The notes under the pieces: generated by a model
The model's input: the letters and a program-made list of their open reading frames with translations, nothing else
Databases searched by the model: none
Told to the model about the DNA's origin: nothing
Part shown: positions 18,566 through 28,354 of the stretch, piece by piece
Layout of the letters: every line of letters starts with the position of its first letter
How positions within the stretch are numbered: position 1 is the stretch's first letter
From: Flavobacteriaceae bacterium
Lineage (GTDB): Bacteria; Bacteroidota; Bacteroidia; Flavobacteriales; Flavobacteriaceae
Direction of reading: 5' to 3'
Assembly: GCA_016780245.1 (NCBI GenBank)
Contig: JADHME010000007.1
Span: 1-36,613 of the forward strand
Length of the DNA stretch: 36,613 nt
Translations under genes and position numbers: made by a program

Positions 18566-19615
18566 ATGAAAATCATTAAATCTAATAGTACAAAAATAAA
18601 TGATGTAAACTTCTCTACTATAAAATTTGGAGAAATATTTACAGATCATATGTTTGAGTGCAATTATGATAATGATAAATGGGAAGATCCAGTAATTAAG
18701 CCCTACAGTTCAATTAATCTTGATCCATCAACACATGTTTTTCATTATGGCCAAGCTATATTCGAGGGAATGAAAGGATACAAGGATAAAAATGAGGATT
18801 TATGGTTGTTTAGACCTAAAGATAATTATGAAAGAATTAAAAAATCTTGTGAAAGGATGCATATTCCAATATTACCTGAGGACTATTTTTTTCAAGGCTT
18901 AAACAAACTAATAAGTCTCGAGAGAGACTGGGTTTCAAATGAGCCAGGATCTTCAATTTACATTAGGCCTTTTGTTTTTTCTTCATCAGAAATGCTTGCT
19001 GCAAGCCCTTCAAAAAAATATAAATTTTTAATTATTTGCTCACCTGGTGCTTCTTATTATTCAAAGCCGCTGAGTGTTTACATAGAAGATAAATTTAGTA
19101 GAGCTGCTCCAGGAGGTGCTGGGTATGCTAAAGCAGCTGGAAATTATGGTGCAGCATTTTACCCAACATCTATAGCAATATCAAAAGGTTTCGATCAAAT
19201 CGTCTGGACTGATTCTTCCACTCATCAAAAAATTGAGGAAGTTGGAACAATGAGTGTAGTATTCAGAATTAATGATAAACTTATTACTCCACTTACAAGT
19301 GACACAATTTTAGATGGTGTAACAAGAAAAAGTGTAATACAAGTTGCTAGGGATATTGGGATTGAAGTAGAAGAAAGAGATATAACTGTAAAAGAACTGA
19401 TTTCAGAGTTTAAGTCAGGTAATTTAAAAGAAGTTTTTGGATGTGGAACAGCTGCAGTGATAGCTCCAATTAATTCATTTGGTTATAAAGATGAGAAATT
19501 TCAACTTGAAGAATTAGACAACGACTTTGCTTCAAAAATTAAAACTGCTGTTATTAATATTCAACAGAATATTTCTGATGATACTCACAATTGGAGATAT
19601 AAAATTACTGAGTAG
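18566..19615 (+). CDS. ilvE: Branched-chain amino acid aminotransferase
   Basis: This 349-residue fold-type IV PLP enzyme performs the last step of Ile, Leu and Val synthesis and the first step of their breakdown. The catalytic Lys is probably Lys189 (GAGYAKAAGNYG). Other family features are HYGQAIFEGMKGY, IYIRPFVF, IEEVGTMSVVF and GTAAVIAPI. Length fits the eukaryote-like BCAT group common in Bacteroidota. It is divergent from the epimerase gene and convergent with the pyrophosphohydrolase gene, with one base between the two stops. A weak TATCTTCG element lies 10 nt before the ATG. Confidence 0.92.
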   Translation: MKIIKSNSTKINDVNFSTIKFGEIFTDHMFECNYDNDKWEDPVIKPYSSINLDPSTHVFHYGQAIFEGMKGYKDKNEDLWLFRPKDNYERIKKSCERMHIPILPEDYFFQGLNKLISLERDWVSNEPGSSIYIRPFVFSSSEMLAASPSKKYKFLIICSPGASYYSKPLSVYIEDKFSRAAPGGAGYAKAAGNYGAAFYPTSIAISKGFDQIVWTDSSTHQKIEEVGTMSVVFRINDKLITPLTSDTILDGVTRKSVIQVARDIGIEVEERDITVKELISEFKSGNLKEVFGCGTAAVIAPINSFGYKDEKFQLEELDNDFASKIKTAVINIQQNISDDTHNWRYKITE

Positions 19616-19616
19616 T

Positions 19617-20006
19617 TTACTTTTCTAGAATTGATTTTATATTTGGCTTAAAATAATTCGGTCCTTTTAAAATTTTACCATCTTCCCTTATTACAGGTGT
19701 TCCATCTGCACTAAGCTTACTCATATTGCTCCTTTGAATTTCATCAAATACTTCTACAATTTTATCTTGAAGTCCATGTGCAAGTATTGTTCCACAGAGA
19801 ATATAAAGTTTATCTCCAAGTGCATCTGCAATTTCAACTAAATCCTTTTTTCTTGCTGCTTCTAAATACTCATCATTTTCTTCTTGCATTAGTCTATATC
19901 TTAACTCAATTGTAGATTCATCAAGATCTGCTTTTTGATTTTTTGAGTACTTTATTTTAAAAGCTTCATTAAATTCTTTTACTGCATCAATAGCATTAGT
20001 TATCAT
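19617..20006 (-). CDS. MazG-type nucleotide pyrophosphohydrolase
   Basis: This 129-residue all-alpha protein has the EExxE...ExxD pattern of the MazG/dUTPase-2/HisE superfamily: QEENDEYLEA, then VEIADALGDKLYILCG, giving the Mg2+-binding Glu and Asp residues. The tail (DEIQRSNMSKLS, EDGKILKGPNYFKPN) is typical of a phage- and bacteria-shared family often labelled phosphoribosyl-ATP pyrophosphohydrolase-like. Probable role is hydrolysis of a noncanonical NTP or dNTP to NMP and PPi. It is a single gene, convergent with ilvE and divergent from the small membrane protein. Confidence 0.82.
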   Translation of the reverse strand: MITNAIDAVKEFNEAFKIKYSKNQKADLDESTIELRYRLMQEENDEYLEAARKKDLVEIADALGDKLYILCGTILAHGLQDKIVEVFDEIQRSNMSKLSADGTPVIREDGKILKGPNYFKPNIKSILEK

Positions 20007-20054
20007 AATTGTTAATTTTATATTAGAAAAGTTTGATTAAAATAAATTTAAATA

Positions 20055-20237
20055 ATGTTTACAAAAGGACAACTAATTTTTGCTATAATATTCATAATAT
20101 TATTTTCTCTGATAATTGGATACTCTTATATAAAGGATTCAAGACTTCACAATGTTTATTATAAGAATTCGTATGTAATCTTAATTGTCTTTATTGTTTT
20201 TATTTCAATAATTGCTGCTTACAGTAATCTTTTTTAG
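20055..20237 (+). CDS. Small two-helix membrane protein
   Basis: This 60-residue protein has two predicted membrane helices (about 7-24 and 40-57) joined by a charged, Tyr-rich linker (KDSRLHNVYYKNS). No domain of known function is recognised, though small proteins of this shape occur in Flavobacteriia beside crcB. It starts at an ATG and ends 5 nt before crcB, so the two are probably co-transcribed. A role in assisting the fluoride channel is possible but only suggested by position. Confidence 0.65.
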   Translation: MFTKGQLIFAIIFIILFSLIIGYSYIKDSRLHNVYYKNSYVILIVFIVFISIIAAYSNLF

Positions 20238-20242
20238 ATAAA

Positions 20243-20614
20243 ATGAAAGAGTTATTTCTTGTTTTTTTGGGAGGAGGTTTGGGATCTGCAATAAGATTAA
20301 TTTTAAATAGATTAGTTCCAAGTGATTCCTTTCCATATTCAACATTAACAGTTAATTTAATTGGTAGTTTTTTAATTGGACTAATTATAAGTTATTTAAT
20401 TAATTCCAATATGTTAAAATCTGATTATTACTATTTCCTTGTTGTTGGTATATGTGGCGGTTTGACTACTTTCTCAGCATTTTCAATGGAGAATCTAAAT
20501 TTTATTAAGTCTAATGAAATATTAAACTCATTTATATACATTTTTATTAGTGTATCTTTATGTATAGCGATAGCCTATATAGGCTTTCTAACTATGAATA
20601 AAATATTTAATTAA
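20243..20614 (+). CDS. crcB: Fluoride channel CrcB/FluC
   Basis: This 123-residue protein has four membrane segments and the CrcB/Fluc signatures: GGGLGSAIRLILNRL in helix 1, LTVNLIGSFLIGL in helix 2 with the pore Asn, and GGLTTFSAFSMEN in helix 3 with the Phe-box and central Na+ site region. The family forms antiparallel dimers that let F- out of the cell. It lies between the small membrane protein (5 nt) and the amidohydrolase (1 nt), probably one transcript. No fluoride riboswitch is visible in the 48 nt before the transcript's first gene. Confidence 0.93.
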   Translation: MKELFLVFLGGGLGSAIRLILNRLVPSDSFPYSTLTVNLIGSFLIGLIISYLINSNMLKSDYYYFLVVGICGGLTTFSAFSMENLNFIKSNEILNSFIYIFISVSLCIAIAYIGFLTMNKIFN

Positions 20615-20615
20615 A

Positions 20616-22214
20616 ATGAGAAAAAATCTATTATTTACATTATGTGTATTATTTTCTTTTAATCTGAGCTCTCAAGAAAAAAATCTTTCAGAAGGACCTT
20701 TTGAGCAACTGATTATAAGAGGAGTAACTTTAATTAATGGAAATGGTAGTCCACCAGTAGGACCAGTTGATATTGTTGTTGAGAAAAATATCATTAAGTC
20801 TATAAAAACTGTTGGTTATCCTGGAGTTGAAATTAATGAGCGAAGAAGACCTAAACTAAAAAAAGGTGGACGTGAAATTGATGCTACTGGAATGTATATA
20901 CTTCCTGGATTTATCGATATGCATGGACATATTGGAGGTGTTCCACAAGGTGCTGAACCTGACTATGTCTTTAAACTTTGGTTAGCACATGGTGTTACAA
21001 CTGTCAGAGAACCAGGTGGAAGAGGTATTGACTTTAGTCTAGATTTAAAATATAAGAGTAACAAAAATCAAATTATAGCTCCAAGACTTGTTATTTATTC
21101 AGGTTTTGGTTCAGGTTATACTAATGAAATAAGTAATCCAGATCAAGCTAGAGAATGGGTAAGATTTAATGCGAAGAAAGGTGCAGATGGTATTAAGTTT
21201 TTAGGAGCTGAACCTGACATAATGATTGCTGCTTTAGATGAAAATAATTCATTAGGACTTGGCTCAGCTATGCATCATGCACAACTAAATGTAGTAAGAT
21301 GGAATGTGTTAAATTCAGCTAGAGCTGGACTAACATCAATGGAACATTGGTATGGTTTACCGGAGGCTCTCTTTGATGATAAAATTGTACAGAATTATCC
21401 TTATTATTATAATTATTCTAATGAGCAACATAGGTTTGAAGAAGCTGGTAGACTTTGGGATCAGGCTGCAAAACCTGGCTCAGAACATTGGAATAATGTA
21501 ATGAATGAATTAATTGAACTAGATTTTACACTAGATCCAACTTTTAATATTTATGAGGCTAGTAGAGACCTTCAAAGAGCTAGAAGGGCTGAATGGCATG
21601 AAGAATATACTTTACCAAGTTTATGGGAGTTTTATCAACCTAGTAGAATATCTCATGGGTCCTATTGGCATTTTTGGGGGACAGAACAAGAAGTTGCGTG
21701 GAAAAAGAATTTTAATCTATGGATGAATTTCGTTAACGAATATAAAAATAGAGGAGGTAGAGTAACAGTTGGGTCAGATTCTGGATTCATTTTTCAACTT
21801 TATGGATTCGCTTATATAAGAGAATTAGAGTTATTAAGAGAGGCAGGATTCCATCCGCTTGAAGTTGTTATGTCAGCCACATTAAAAGGCGCAGAAGCTC
21901 TAGGTATGGATAAAGAAATTGGTTCGATAGAAATAGGTAAAAAAGCTGATCTTGTCCTGGTTGAAGAAAATCCACTTGAAAATCTTAAGGTTTTATATGG
22001 TACTGGAGCTATAAAGCTCAATAAATATAATGAAGTCGAAAGAGTGGGAGGTGTTAAGTATACAATTAAAGATGGTATTGTTTATGATTCAAAGCTACTA
22101 TTAGAAGATGTTAGAAAAATGGTTAGAAAAAGTAAGGATGAATTAAACTATGAAATATATCAACCTGGAGAAGAAAAAGATTGGACATCAAATAAGGAAA
22201 GAAATATAGATTAG
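20616..22214 (+). CDS. Exported metal-dependent amidohydrolase
   Basis: This 532-residue protein starts with a signal peptide (MRKNLLFTLCVLFSFNLSSQ) followed by an amidohydrolase-superfamily TIM barrel. Visible metal ligands are the HxH of GFIDMHGHIGG, Lys in GADGIKFLG (a candidate carbamylated Lys), His in MHHAQ, His in SMEHWYG and Asp in VGSDSG. The C-terminal beta-sandwich part shows GSIEIGKKADLVLVEENP. This is the imidazolonepropionase-like subgroup, which includes secreted peptidases and other amide hydrolases, so the substrate is uncertain. It begins one base after crcB. Its end overlaps the convergent alpha/beta hydrolase by 4 nt. Confidence 0.85.
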   Translation: MRKNLLFTLCVLFSFNLSSQEKNLSEGPFEQLIIRGVTLINGNGSPPVGPVDIVVEKNIIKSIKTVGYPGVEINERRRPKLKKGGREIDATGMYILPGFIDMHGHIGGVPQGAEPDYVFKLWLAHGVTTVREPGGRGIDFSLDLKYKSNKNQIIAPRLVIYSGFGSGYTNEISNPDQAREWVRFNAKKGADGIKFLGAEPDIMIAALDENNSLGLGSAMHHAQLNVVRWNVLNSARAGLTSMEHWYGLPEALFDDKIVQNYPYYYNYSNEQHRFEEAGRLWDQAAKPGSEHWNNVMNELIELDFTLDPTFNIYEASRDLQRARRAEWHEEYTLPSLWEFYQPSRISHGSYWHFWGTEQEVAWKKNFNLWMNFVNEYKNRGGRVTVGSDSGFIFQLYGFAYIRELELLREAGFHPLEVVMSATLKGAEALGMDKEIGSIEIGKKADLVLVEENPLENLKVLYGTGAIKLNKYNEVERVGGVKYTIKDGIVYDSKLLLEDVRKMVRKSKDELNYEIYQPGEEKDWTSNKERNID

Positions 22215-22996
22215 TCATTCGTTCCTATAAACTCAAACATCTTTAAATTAAAAATATCAGGTTTTTCAACATTTACCACATGACCACAGTTTGGTATTAC
22301 GAAAAGCTTAGAATTCTTATGATTTTTTACTATTTCCTTGACAGAGGGTAAGAACATGTAGTCCTGATCACCCATTATGAAGTAAGTTGGAATTTGTATT
22401 TCAATTTGTCTAAAAAATTTCAATAAAGGGACTAATTCAGTAGTTAATTGAAACCATCTTTTAAATTCTTTTTGATAAAGCTTTTTTGCTTCTTTAACAA
22501 ATAAGAGTCTAGATTCTTTATGATTATTATTAGGCATTACAATAAATGCAAAAAGTTTATATATCCACATGTAAGGAAGTATTGATTTTGCAGAGTTACC
22601 CAGAAACATAAGTACTTTTGATCTAAAATTTAATTTCATTATTGCTCCACCCATTATTAAACTTTTTACTCTACTTGGATTTTTTTCGGCAAAATTCCTA
22701 ATTAGAATTGATCCCAAAGAGATACCAACAAAATGAGATTTTTTAATTTTTTCAGCATTAATTACCTCAAGAATATCATTTGTAATTGAATTAAATGTAT
22801 ATTTTTTCTTAAATGGATTAATTGGAATTGATTTTGATTTTCCATGACCTCTTAAATCAAGTAGTAATAAATTATATTTTTTTGAAAAATATTTTATTTG
22901 TTTAAACCATATTGTAGAACTACCCCCTGCACCATGAACAAAAGTTATCCAATCTGCATCTTTATTTTTAGATAGAAATTTAGTATAATGAATCAT
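22211..22996 (-). CDS. Alpha/beta hydrolase
   Basis: This 261-residue alpha/beta hydrolase has the oxyanion-hole HGAGGSST segment, DLRGHGKS, the nucleophile elbow GISLGS (Ser of GxSxG), Asp in MGDQDYMF and His in NCGHVVNVEKP, completing the catalytic triad. No signal peptide is present. It begins 2 nt after pyrF and is probably the last gene of the purM-prfA-pyrF transcript. The substrate cannot be told; small ester or lactone hydrolases share this pattern. Confidence 0.85.
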   Translation of the reverse strand: MIHYTKFLSKNKDADWITFVHGAGGSSTIWFKQIKYFSKKYNLLLLDLRGHGKSKSIPINPFKKKYTFNSITNDILEVINAEKIKKSHFVGISLGSILIRNFAEKNPSRVKSLIMGGAIMKLNFRSKVLMFLGNSAKSILPYMWIYKLFAFIVMPNNNHKESRLLFVKEAKKLYQKEFKRWFQLTTELVPLLKFFRQIEIQIPTYFIMGDQDYMFLPSVKEIVKNHKNSKLFVIPNCGHVVNVEKPDIFNLKMFEFIGTND

Positions 22997-22998
22997 AA

Positions 22999-23820
22999 TT
23001 ATAGTGCATTAATATATTTTTCCATTTCATCTCTAATTTTTTTTGCTTCTTTAGCAGCACATTCAGCGAAATCATCATTAATTGATGCATAAATAATTGA
23101 TCTTGATGAGTTGATGATCAATTTTAAATTATTATCCAAACCTTGTTTACAGATTTCAGCCATATTTCCTCCTTGAGCTCCAACTCCTGGGATTAAAAGA
23201 TAAGAATCAGGAACCATATCTCTTATTTTACGAATCTCTTTGGTATTTTTAGCACCAACTACGTACATAATCCTACTACTGTTTTTCCATGTTCTAGATG
23301 TTTCTATTACTTTTTGATAAAGCTTGTTATTGTTATCTAAATTAAGTTCTTGAAAATCGTTAGAGCCAATATTTGAGGTTAATGCAAGCAGAAAGACTAA
23401 CTTATCTTCAATACTTAAAAAAGGTTCAACAGAGTCAGACCCCATATATGGCGAAACAGTTATTGAATCGAAGTTAAGTTCCTCTAAGAAAGCATTAGCA
23501 TACATTTTTGAAGTATTTCCAATATCTCCTCTCTTTGCATCAGCTATAGTGAATATTTCAGGATAATTTTGATTAAGGTAGTTTGCGATTTTATTAAGAG
23601 ATTTGAAGCCATTTGCACCATAAGCCTCAAAAAATGCAATATTTGGTTTATAAGCAATTGCATATTCATTAGTATAGTCAATAATTCTCTTCGCAAATTC
23701 AAAGATAGGATCATCTAATTCTAATATTGATTTAGGAATTTTATTTTTATCAATATCAAGACCAATACAAAGAAATGATTTCTTCTTATTTATTTGATCA
23801 TGTAATTTATTCATTATCAT
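22999..23820 (-). CDS. pyrF: Orotidine-5'-phosphate decarboxylase
   Basis: This 273-residue enzyme converts OMP to UMP, the last step of de novo pyrimidine synthesis. It belongs to the longer type 2 subfamily. The catalytic [15 protein letters not shown] segment is present, with FLCIGLDID at the N-terminus, [12 protein letters not shown], and the phosphate-binding region [11 protein letters not shown]. The start overlaps the prfA stop by 4 nt (ATGA); an in-frame ATG two codons later is also possible. Confidence 0.93.
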   Translation of the reverse strand: MIMNKLHDQINKKKSFLCIGLDIDKNKIPKSILELDDPIFEFAKRIIDYTNEYAIAYKPNIAFFEAYGANGFKSLNKIANYLNQNYPEIFTIADAKRGDIGNTSKMYANAFLEELNFDSITVSPYMGSDSVEPFLSIEDKLVFLLALTSNIGSNDFQELNLDNNNKLYQKVIETSRTWKNSSRIMYVVGAKNTKEIRKIRDMVPDSYLLIPGVGAQGGNMAEICKQGLDNNLKLIINSSRSIIYASINDDFAECAAKEAKKIRDEMEKYINAL

Positions 23821-24893
23821 ACTTCTCCAGCTTCTTTTAGTCTCTCAGTATTGATATACAATTTAATCTCATCAATTAACTTAGAAACGTCTCCATCTAA
23901 AATTTTTGGTAAGTCATAAAGTGTCAAACCAATTCTATGATCTGTAACTCTTCCTTGAGGGTAATTATATGTTCTAATTTTTGCTGATCTATCTCCAGAC
24001 TTTACCAGTTCATTTCTTTTTTTAGAGTCAGACTCCATTCTTTTATTAAGCTCAATCTCATAAAGTCTTGATCTAAGAACTTTCATGGCCTTTTCTTTAT
24101 TTTTATGTTGAGATTTTTGATCTTGACATTGAGCAACAACTCCAGTCGGCTCATGTGTTAATCTAACCGCCGAGTATGTAGTATTAACAGATTGACCTCC
24201 AGGACCAGATGAACAAAAGTAGTCAACTCTTACTTCATTCATATTAATCTCAACGTCAAATTCTTCAGCTTCAGGTAGAACCATAACAGTTGCTGCAGAT
24301 GTATGAACTCTTCCTTGAGTCTCTGTCTGAGGAACTCTTTGAACCCTATGAACTCCAGATTCATATTTTAACTCACCATATACATCCTCCCCTGCTATTT
24401 CAAATATGACCTCTTTGAATCCTCCAGCAGTTCCCTCGCTAGTATCAACAATACTTAAATTCCATTTTTTTTCTTGTGCAAATTTTGTATACATCCTATA
24501 TAAATCACCCGCAAAAATACTCGCTTCATCTCCACCAGTTCCTGCTCTAATTTCTACTACAACATTTTTTGCATCATCCGGGTCTTTAGGAATTAAAAGA
24601 ATTTTAATTTCATCTTCAAGTTCTTCTATAGATTGTTTTGAGATTTCCAATTGTTCTTTAGCCATCTCAATCATGTCTTTATCATCAGAAGATTTTATAT
24701 AACCCTCAGCTTCATCTTTTTGGTCTAATGCTACTTTATATAATTTTCCTTTATTTACAAGAATACTAAGTTCTTTTAGTTCTTTATTTAACTCAATATA
24801 TTTTTTTTGATCTGCAATGATTTCTGGATTACTAATCATTTGATATATCTCATCATATCTCTTTTTAACTATATCTATTTTTTCTATAAGCAT
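23817..24893 (-). CDS. prfA: Peptide chain release factor 1
   Basis: This 358-residue class I release factor reads UAA and UAG. The tripeptide anticodon region is [10 protein letters not shown] near residue 188 (PQT in the PxT position). The catalytic GGQ is at 232-234 ([11 protein letters not shown]). An N-terminal coiled-coil domain and a C-terminal domain with [14 protein letters not shown] complete the protein. It lies 8 nt after purM and overlaps pyrF by 4 nt, an order seen in many Bacteroidota. Confidence 0.96.
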   Translation of the reverse strand: MLIEKIDIVKKRYDEIYQMISNPEIIADQKKYIELNKELKELSILVNKGKLYKVALDQKDEAEGYIKSSDDKDMIEMAKEQLEISKQSIEELEDEIKILLIPKDPDDAKNVVVEIRAGTGGDEASIFAGDLYRMYTKFAQEKKWNLSIVDTSEGTAGGFKEVIFEIAGEDVYGELKYESGVHRVQRVPQTETQGRVHTSAATVMVLPEAEEFDVEINMNEVRVDYFCSSGPGGQSVNTTYSAVRLTHEPTGVVAQCQDQKSQHKNKEKAMKVLRSRLYEIELNKRMESDSKKRNELVKSGDRSAKIRTYNYPQGRVTDHRIGLTLYDLPKILDGDVSKLIDEIKLYINTERLKEAGEV

Positions 24894-24901
24894 AATGAGT
24901 T

Positions 24902-26068
24902 TTAATAATCAAAATTACCTAATTCTGAATGAATACTTAGTTTTTTAGTATCTGATTCAATCACTTCACCAATAATTTTAGCATCTATTCCAACTGATTT
25001 TGAGGTATCAATAACCTTAGATGCATTTTCTGGATCTAAATAAATTTCAATTCTATGTCCCATATTAAAAACCTTATACATTTCCTTTGGATCTGTATTA
25101 GACTCATTCATTATTAGCTTAAAGATTGGAGGGATTTCAAAAAGATCATTTTTAATTACGTGTAAATTATCAATAAAATGTAAAATTTTTGTTTGACCAC
25201 CTCCAGTACAATGAATAATTCCATTTATTTTATTTCTTCCAATTTCATCAAAAATTAACTTTAAAAGAGGTGCATAAGATCTTGTTGGAGATAAAAGCAT
25301 TTTTCCTATATCAATATTGAAGCCTTCTAATTTATCTGTTAATTTTTTTGAACCACAATAGGCTAACTCGCTAGGTAGATCGTTATCATATGACTCTGGA
25401 TATTTTTCTTTAATGTATTGAGAGAGAACATCATGTCTAGCCGATGTAAGCCCATTACTTCCAATACCTGAGTTATATTCATTATCATAAGAAGATGTAC
25501 CTGAAGAGGATAATCCAACAATAACATTTCCTACTTTGATATTTGAGTTATCAATTATTTGACTCTTTTTAATTCTAACTGTCATACAAGAATCTACTAT
25601 TATAGTTCTTACAAGATCACCAACATCAGCAGTCTCTCCTCCTCCACTATGGATATTTATTCCGAGATCTCTATAAAAATTTAATATTTCGTCAGTTCCA
25701 GAAATTATATTGGAAATTACCTCACCTGGAATCCTATTTTTATTTCTTCCAATTGTGGATGAGATTACAATATTATCAATTGCTCCAACGCAAGCAACAT
25801 CATCAAGATTCATCACGATCGAATCTTGAGCTATATTTTTCCACACAGAAGTATCACCTGTTTCTTTCCAATAAATATATGCTAGAGATGATTTTGTTCC
25901 AGCTCCATCTGAATGGATAATTAATGCATGGTCATCTGAATTTGAAATTAAATCAGGAAGAATTTTACAAAAGGCTTTTGGATACAGACCCTTATCGTGA
26001 TTTTTTATAGCATTGTGAACATCTTCTTTGTCAGAAGAAACACCCCTTAATTTATATCTATTGGTCAT
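24902..26068 (-). CDS. purM: Phosphoribosylformylglycinamidine cyclo-ligase (AIR synthase)
   Basis: This 388-residue PurM-fold ATP-binding protein forms aminoimidazole ribotide in purine synthesis. Visible features are the [12 protein letters not shown] loop, [11 protein letters not shown], the Gly-rich [12 protein letters not shown] segment, [23 protein letters not shown] and FNMGHRIEI. It is longer and more divergent than E. coli PurM, as is usual in Bacteroidota. It is first in a transcript with prfA, pyrF and a hydrolase. The promoter-like TAACTTTG lies 9 nt before the ATG. A related AIR-synthase-like protein of another function is a minor alternative. Confidence 0.82.
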   Translation of the reverse strand: MTNRYKLRGVSSDKEDVHNAIKNHDKGLYPKAFCKILPDLISNSDDHALIIHSDGAGTKSSLAYIYWKETGDTSVWKNIAQDSIVMNLDDVACVGAIDNIVISSTIGRNKNRIPGEVISNIISGTDEILNFYRDLGINIHSGGGETADVGDLVRTIIVDSCMTVRIKKSQIIDNSNIKVGNVIVGLSSSGTSSYDNEYNSGIGSNGLTSARHDVLSQYIKEKYPESYDNDLPSELAYCGSKKLTDKLEGFNIDIGKMLLSPTRSYAPLLKLIFDEIGRNKINGIIHCTGGGQTKILHFIDNLHVIKNDLFEIPPIFKLIMNESNTDPKEMYKVFNMGHRIEIYLDPENASKVIDTSKSVGIDAKIIGEVIESDTKKLSIHSELGNFDY

Positions 26069-26077
26069 TATTCACAG

Positions 26078-26085
26078 CAAAGTTA
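26078..26085 (-). promoter_or_regulatory. -7 promoter element before purM
   Basis: On the minus strand this reads TAACTTTG, a perfect TAnnTTTG, 9 nt before the purM ATG. No -33 TTG at the usual spacing is apparent. Confidence 0.45.
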
Positions 26086-26381
26086 TCAAAAAAAAATCTT
26101 AATAAGTTTTTAATAAATTACCATTAGCATATAAGCTTAAATTTTCTATTTAATATAATTTAGATTTTATGTTTTTATCACTGATAATGAATTTATTATA
26201 TAAAATTAAAAATGATTTATTGTAATGCATTTTTCTCAATTTTTCATTCAATTTTATATGTATTTAATAATTTTTATTCGATAAAATAATAGATTAATAA
26301 AAGTTCATTAAAATTGCGGTTATCAACATCTTTAAAATTCAAAAAAAATTAAATTGTCGCACTTAACAAATAATAATAATT
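26086..26381. other. Intergenic region between divergent purM and glnA
   Basis: No gene is visible in this very AT-rich stretch. It contains a perfect hairpin-capable repeat TTTTAT-TCG-ATAAAA at 26272-26286 and a weak -7 candidate TAAAATTG (26309-26316, one mismatch), about 65 nt before the glnA ATG. This would leave a longer leader than most genes here have, so there is room for nitrogen-responsive control. No clear sigma-54 element was found. Confidence 0.4.
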
Positions 26382-27386
26382 ATGAGCAAATCTAAATTAG
26401 AATATATATGGCTTGATGGATACAAACCAACTCAAAGCCTTAGAAGTAAAACTAAAGTCGTTTCAGACTTTGACGGTAAACTCTCTAGCTGTCCTATGTG
26501 GTCTTTTGATGGTTCTTCAACTCAACAAGCTCCAGGTGGATCTTCAGATTGTTTATTAAAACCAGTAGCAATATATCCAGACCCTGAAAGAAAGAATGGT
26601 TTTCTAGTAATGACTGAGGTGTTAAATGCAGATGGTTCTCCTCACGAGTCAAACGGAAGAGCAACTATTGATGATAGTGATAATGACTTTTGGTTTGGTT
26701 TCGAACAAGAATACTTCCTTTGGGACACTGAGACTAACTTACCTCTAGGATTTCCAAAAGATCAAACTCCTCAAGGACAATTCTATTGTTCTGTTGGAGG
26801 TGCAAATACTTTTGGACGTGAAATAATGGACCGTCATCTTGATGTATGTCTTGGGGCAGGAATTAACGTTGAAGGAACAAATGCTGAAGTTGCTGCAGGT
26901 CAATGGGAATTTCAAACATTCGCTAAAGGAGCTCAGCAGGCTGGTGATGAAATGTGGGTAGCTAGATATTTGCTAGAAAGAATAGCAGAAGATTATGCTA
27001 TTAAAATTGAATATCACCCTAAACCTCTTGGAGCAACTGATTGGAATGGATCTGGTATGCATGCAAACTTCTCAAATAATACTCTAAGAACTTGTGGATC
27101 TAAAGAGACATATGAAAAAATATGTGAATCATTTAGACCTGTTGTTAATGAGTGTATTGCTGTTTATGGTGCATATAATGATCAAAGATTAACTGGTGAC
27201 CATGAAACACAATCAATCACTGAATTTAGTTATGGGGTTTCTGATAGAGGTGCATCTATTAGAATACCTATAATGACTGTTGAGAGTGGGTGGAAAGGAT
27301 GGTTAGAAGACAGAAGACCTGCATCAAATGCTGACCCATATAAAGTTGCAGCAATAATTGTAAAAACAGTAAAGAGCGTATCCTAA
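26382..27386 (+). CDS. glnA: Glutamine synthetase, short GSII (eukaryotic-like) type
   Basis: This 334-residue protein makes glutamine from glutamate, ammonia and ATP. The beta-grasp N-terminal domain has WSFDGSSTQQAPGGSSDCLL. The catalytic domain has FGFEQEYFLWD, GAGINVEGTNAEVAAGQWEFQ, DWNGSGMHANFSN, and RGASIRIPIMTVESGWKGWLEDRRPASNADPY motifs in short runs. Its length and motif spacing are those of decameric GSII rather than the roughly 470-residue GSI or the 700-residue GSIII, and the Tyr-adenylylation region of GSI is missing. With GltBD it completes the GS-GOGAT cycle. Its terminator lies inside the end of the convergent exchanger gene. Confidence 0.93.
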   Translation: MSKSKLEYIWLDGYKPTQSLRSKTKVVSDFDGKLSSCPMWSFDGSSTQQAPGGSSDCLLKPVAIYPDPERKNGFLVMTEVLNADGSPHESNGRATIDDSDNDFWFGFEQEYFLWDTETNLPLGFPKDQTPQGQFYCSVGGANTFGREIMDRHLDVCLGAGINVEGTNAEVAAGQWEFQTFAKGAQQAGDEMWVARYLLERIAEDYAIKIEYHPKPLGATDWNGSGMHANFSNNTLRTCGSKETYEKICESFRPVVNECIAVYGAYNDQRLTGDHETQSITEFSYGVSDRGASIRIPIMTVESGWKGWLEDRRPASNADPYKVAAIIVKTVKSVS

Positions 27387-27398
27387 CAGAATAGCATC

Positions 27399-28340
27399 TT
27401 AACTAAGTAATAAAGGGATTATGAAAATTAAATATAATGTTAATAGAATAATCCCTTTTTTTCTTGTCAGAATATTTCTTCTTCTCAAATAAGCTAAAGG
27501 AAGAATTATAGCTGAGAAAAGGATTACCCACAACATATCACTGAAAATAATTTTAGAATCAATTTGTTCAATTGGTAAAACTGTTGATGTAATTCCAATC
27601 ACTACCAGTAGATTAAATATATTTGATCCAATAAGATTACCTATCGATAGATCATTTTGTTTTTTTATAGAAGCCACAACAGATGCAGCTAATTCAGGAA
27701 TACTTGTTCCAATAGCAACCATCGTTACACTTATTACTCTCTCAGATATTTCATATTTATTTGCTACAGATATGGCAGATTTTATTAAAGTTTCAGAACC
27801 AAGCCATAATAGCAATCCGCTAAACAAGACATAAAAAATTGATTTAGAAATAGAGATTTTAGAGGTATCACCCACATCTGAGAACTCAGAAATACTCTTC
27901 TTTTGATATAGGAATAAATATATTAGTATCAAAGAAATCAAAACAAGAAGAATAATACCTTCACCTCTAGAGATTTTATTGCCAGTTATTAATAGTAAAT
28001 AAAATAAAAATGTTGAAAGCATTAAGATAGGAAAATCTGAAGTATAAAATCTTTGCTGTAAGGTAATGGGGTATATAATTGTTATTATTCCAAGAACCAG
28101 TCCAATATTGGCAATATTTGATCCTATTACATTACCTACAGCAAAATTTGAAAATCCATTTAGGGTTGCATTTAGGCTGACAATAAGCTCAGGTGCAGAT
28201 GTAGCAAATGAAACAACAGTCATCCCAATTATAATTTTAGGAACAGAAAACTTTAACGATAAGTCAATGGAAGATTTTGTAAGTACATCACCACCATGAG
28301 AAAGAAGAATAATTCCAAATAAAATACCTAAAAAATCCAA
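27399..28340 (-). CDS. CaCA-family Na+/Ca2+ antiporter (YrbG-like)
   Basis: This 313-residue protein has about ten membrane helices and two alpha-repeats of the cation/Ca2+ exchanger superfamily. The first has SFATSAPELIVSLNA and GNVIGSNIANIGLVLG; the second has AIGTSIPELAASVVAS and GNLIGSNIFNLLVVIG. Conserved Glu residues of the ion sites are present in both. The first helix starts directly at codon 2, and the only in-frame starts there are TTG at 28340 or ATT one codon earlier, so a noncanonical start is required. The gene begins 14 nt after the tRNA-Arg gene on the same strand. Its last 60 bases contain the glnA terminator. Confidence 0.9.
   Translation of the reverse strand: MDFLGILFGIILLSHGGDVLTKSSIDLSLKFSVPKIIIGMTVVSFATSAPELIVSLNATLNGFSNFAVGNVIGSNIANIGLVLGIITIIYPITLQQRFYTSDFPILMLSTFLFYLLLITGNKISRGEGIILLVLISLILIYLFLYQKKSISEFSDVGDTSKISISKSIFYVLFSGLLLWLGSETLIKSAISVANKYEISERVISVTMVAIGTSIPELAASVVASIKKQNDLSIGNLIGSNIFNLLVVIGITSTVLPIEQIDSKIIFSDMLWVILFSAIILPLAYLRRRNILTRKKGIILLTLYLIFIIPLLLS
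27412..27462 (+). terminator. Rho-independent terminator of glnA, inside the exchanger gene
   Basis: An 11-bp perfect inverted repeat, AAAGGGATTAT (27412-27422) and ATAATCCCTTT (27448-27458), is followed by a run of T to 27462. It lies 26 nt after the glnA stop but within the last codons of the convergent exchanger gene. The 25-nt loop is long. Confidence 0.6.
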
Positions 28341-28354
28341 AATAAAAAATTAGA

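Noticed and set aside
24406-24702. 98-codon reading frame antisense to prfA
   Set aside because: Ser-rich shadow translation of a conserved gene, with no start context or domain.
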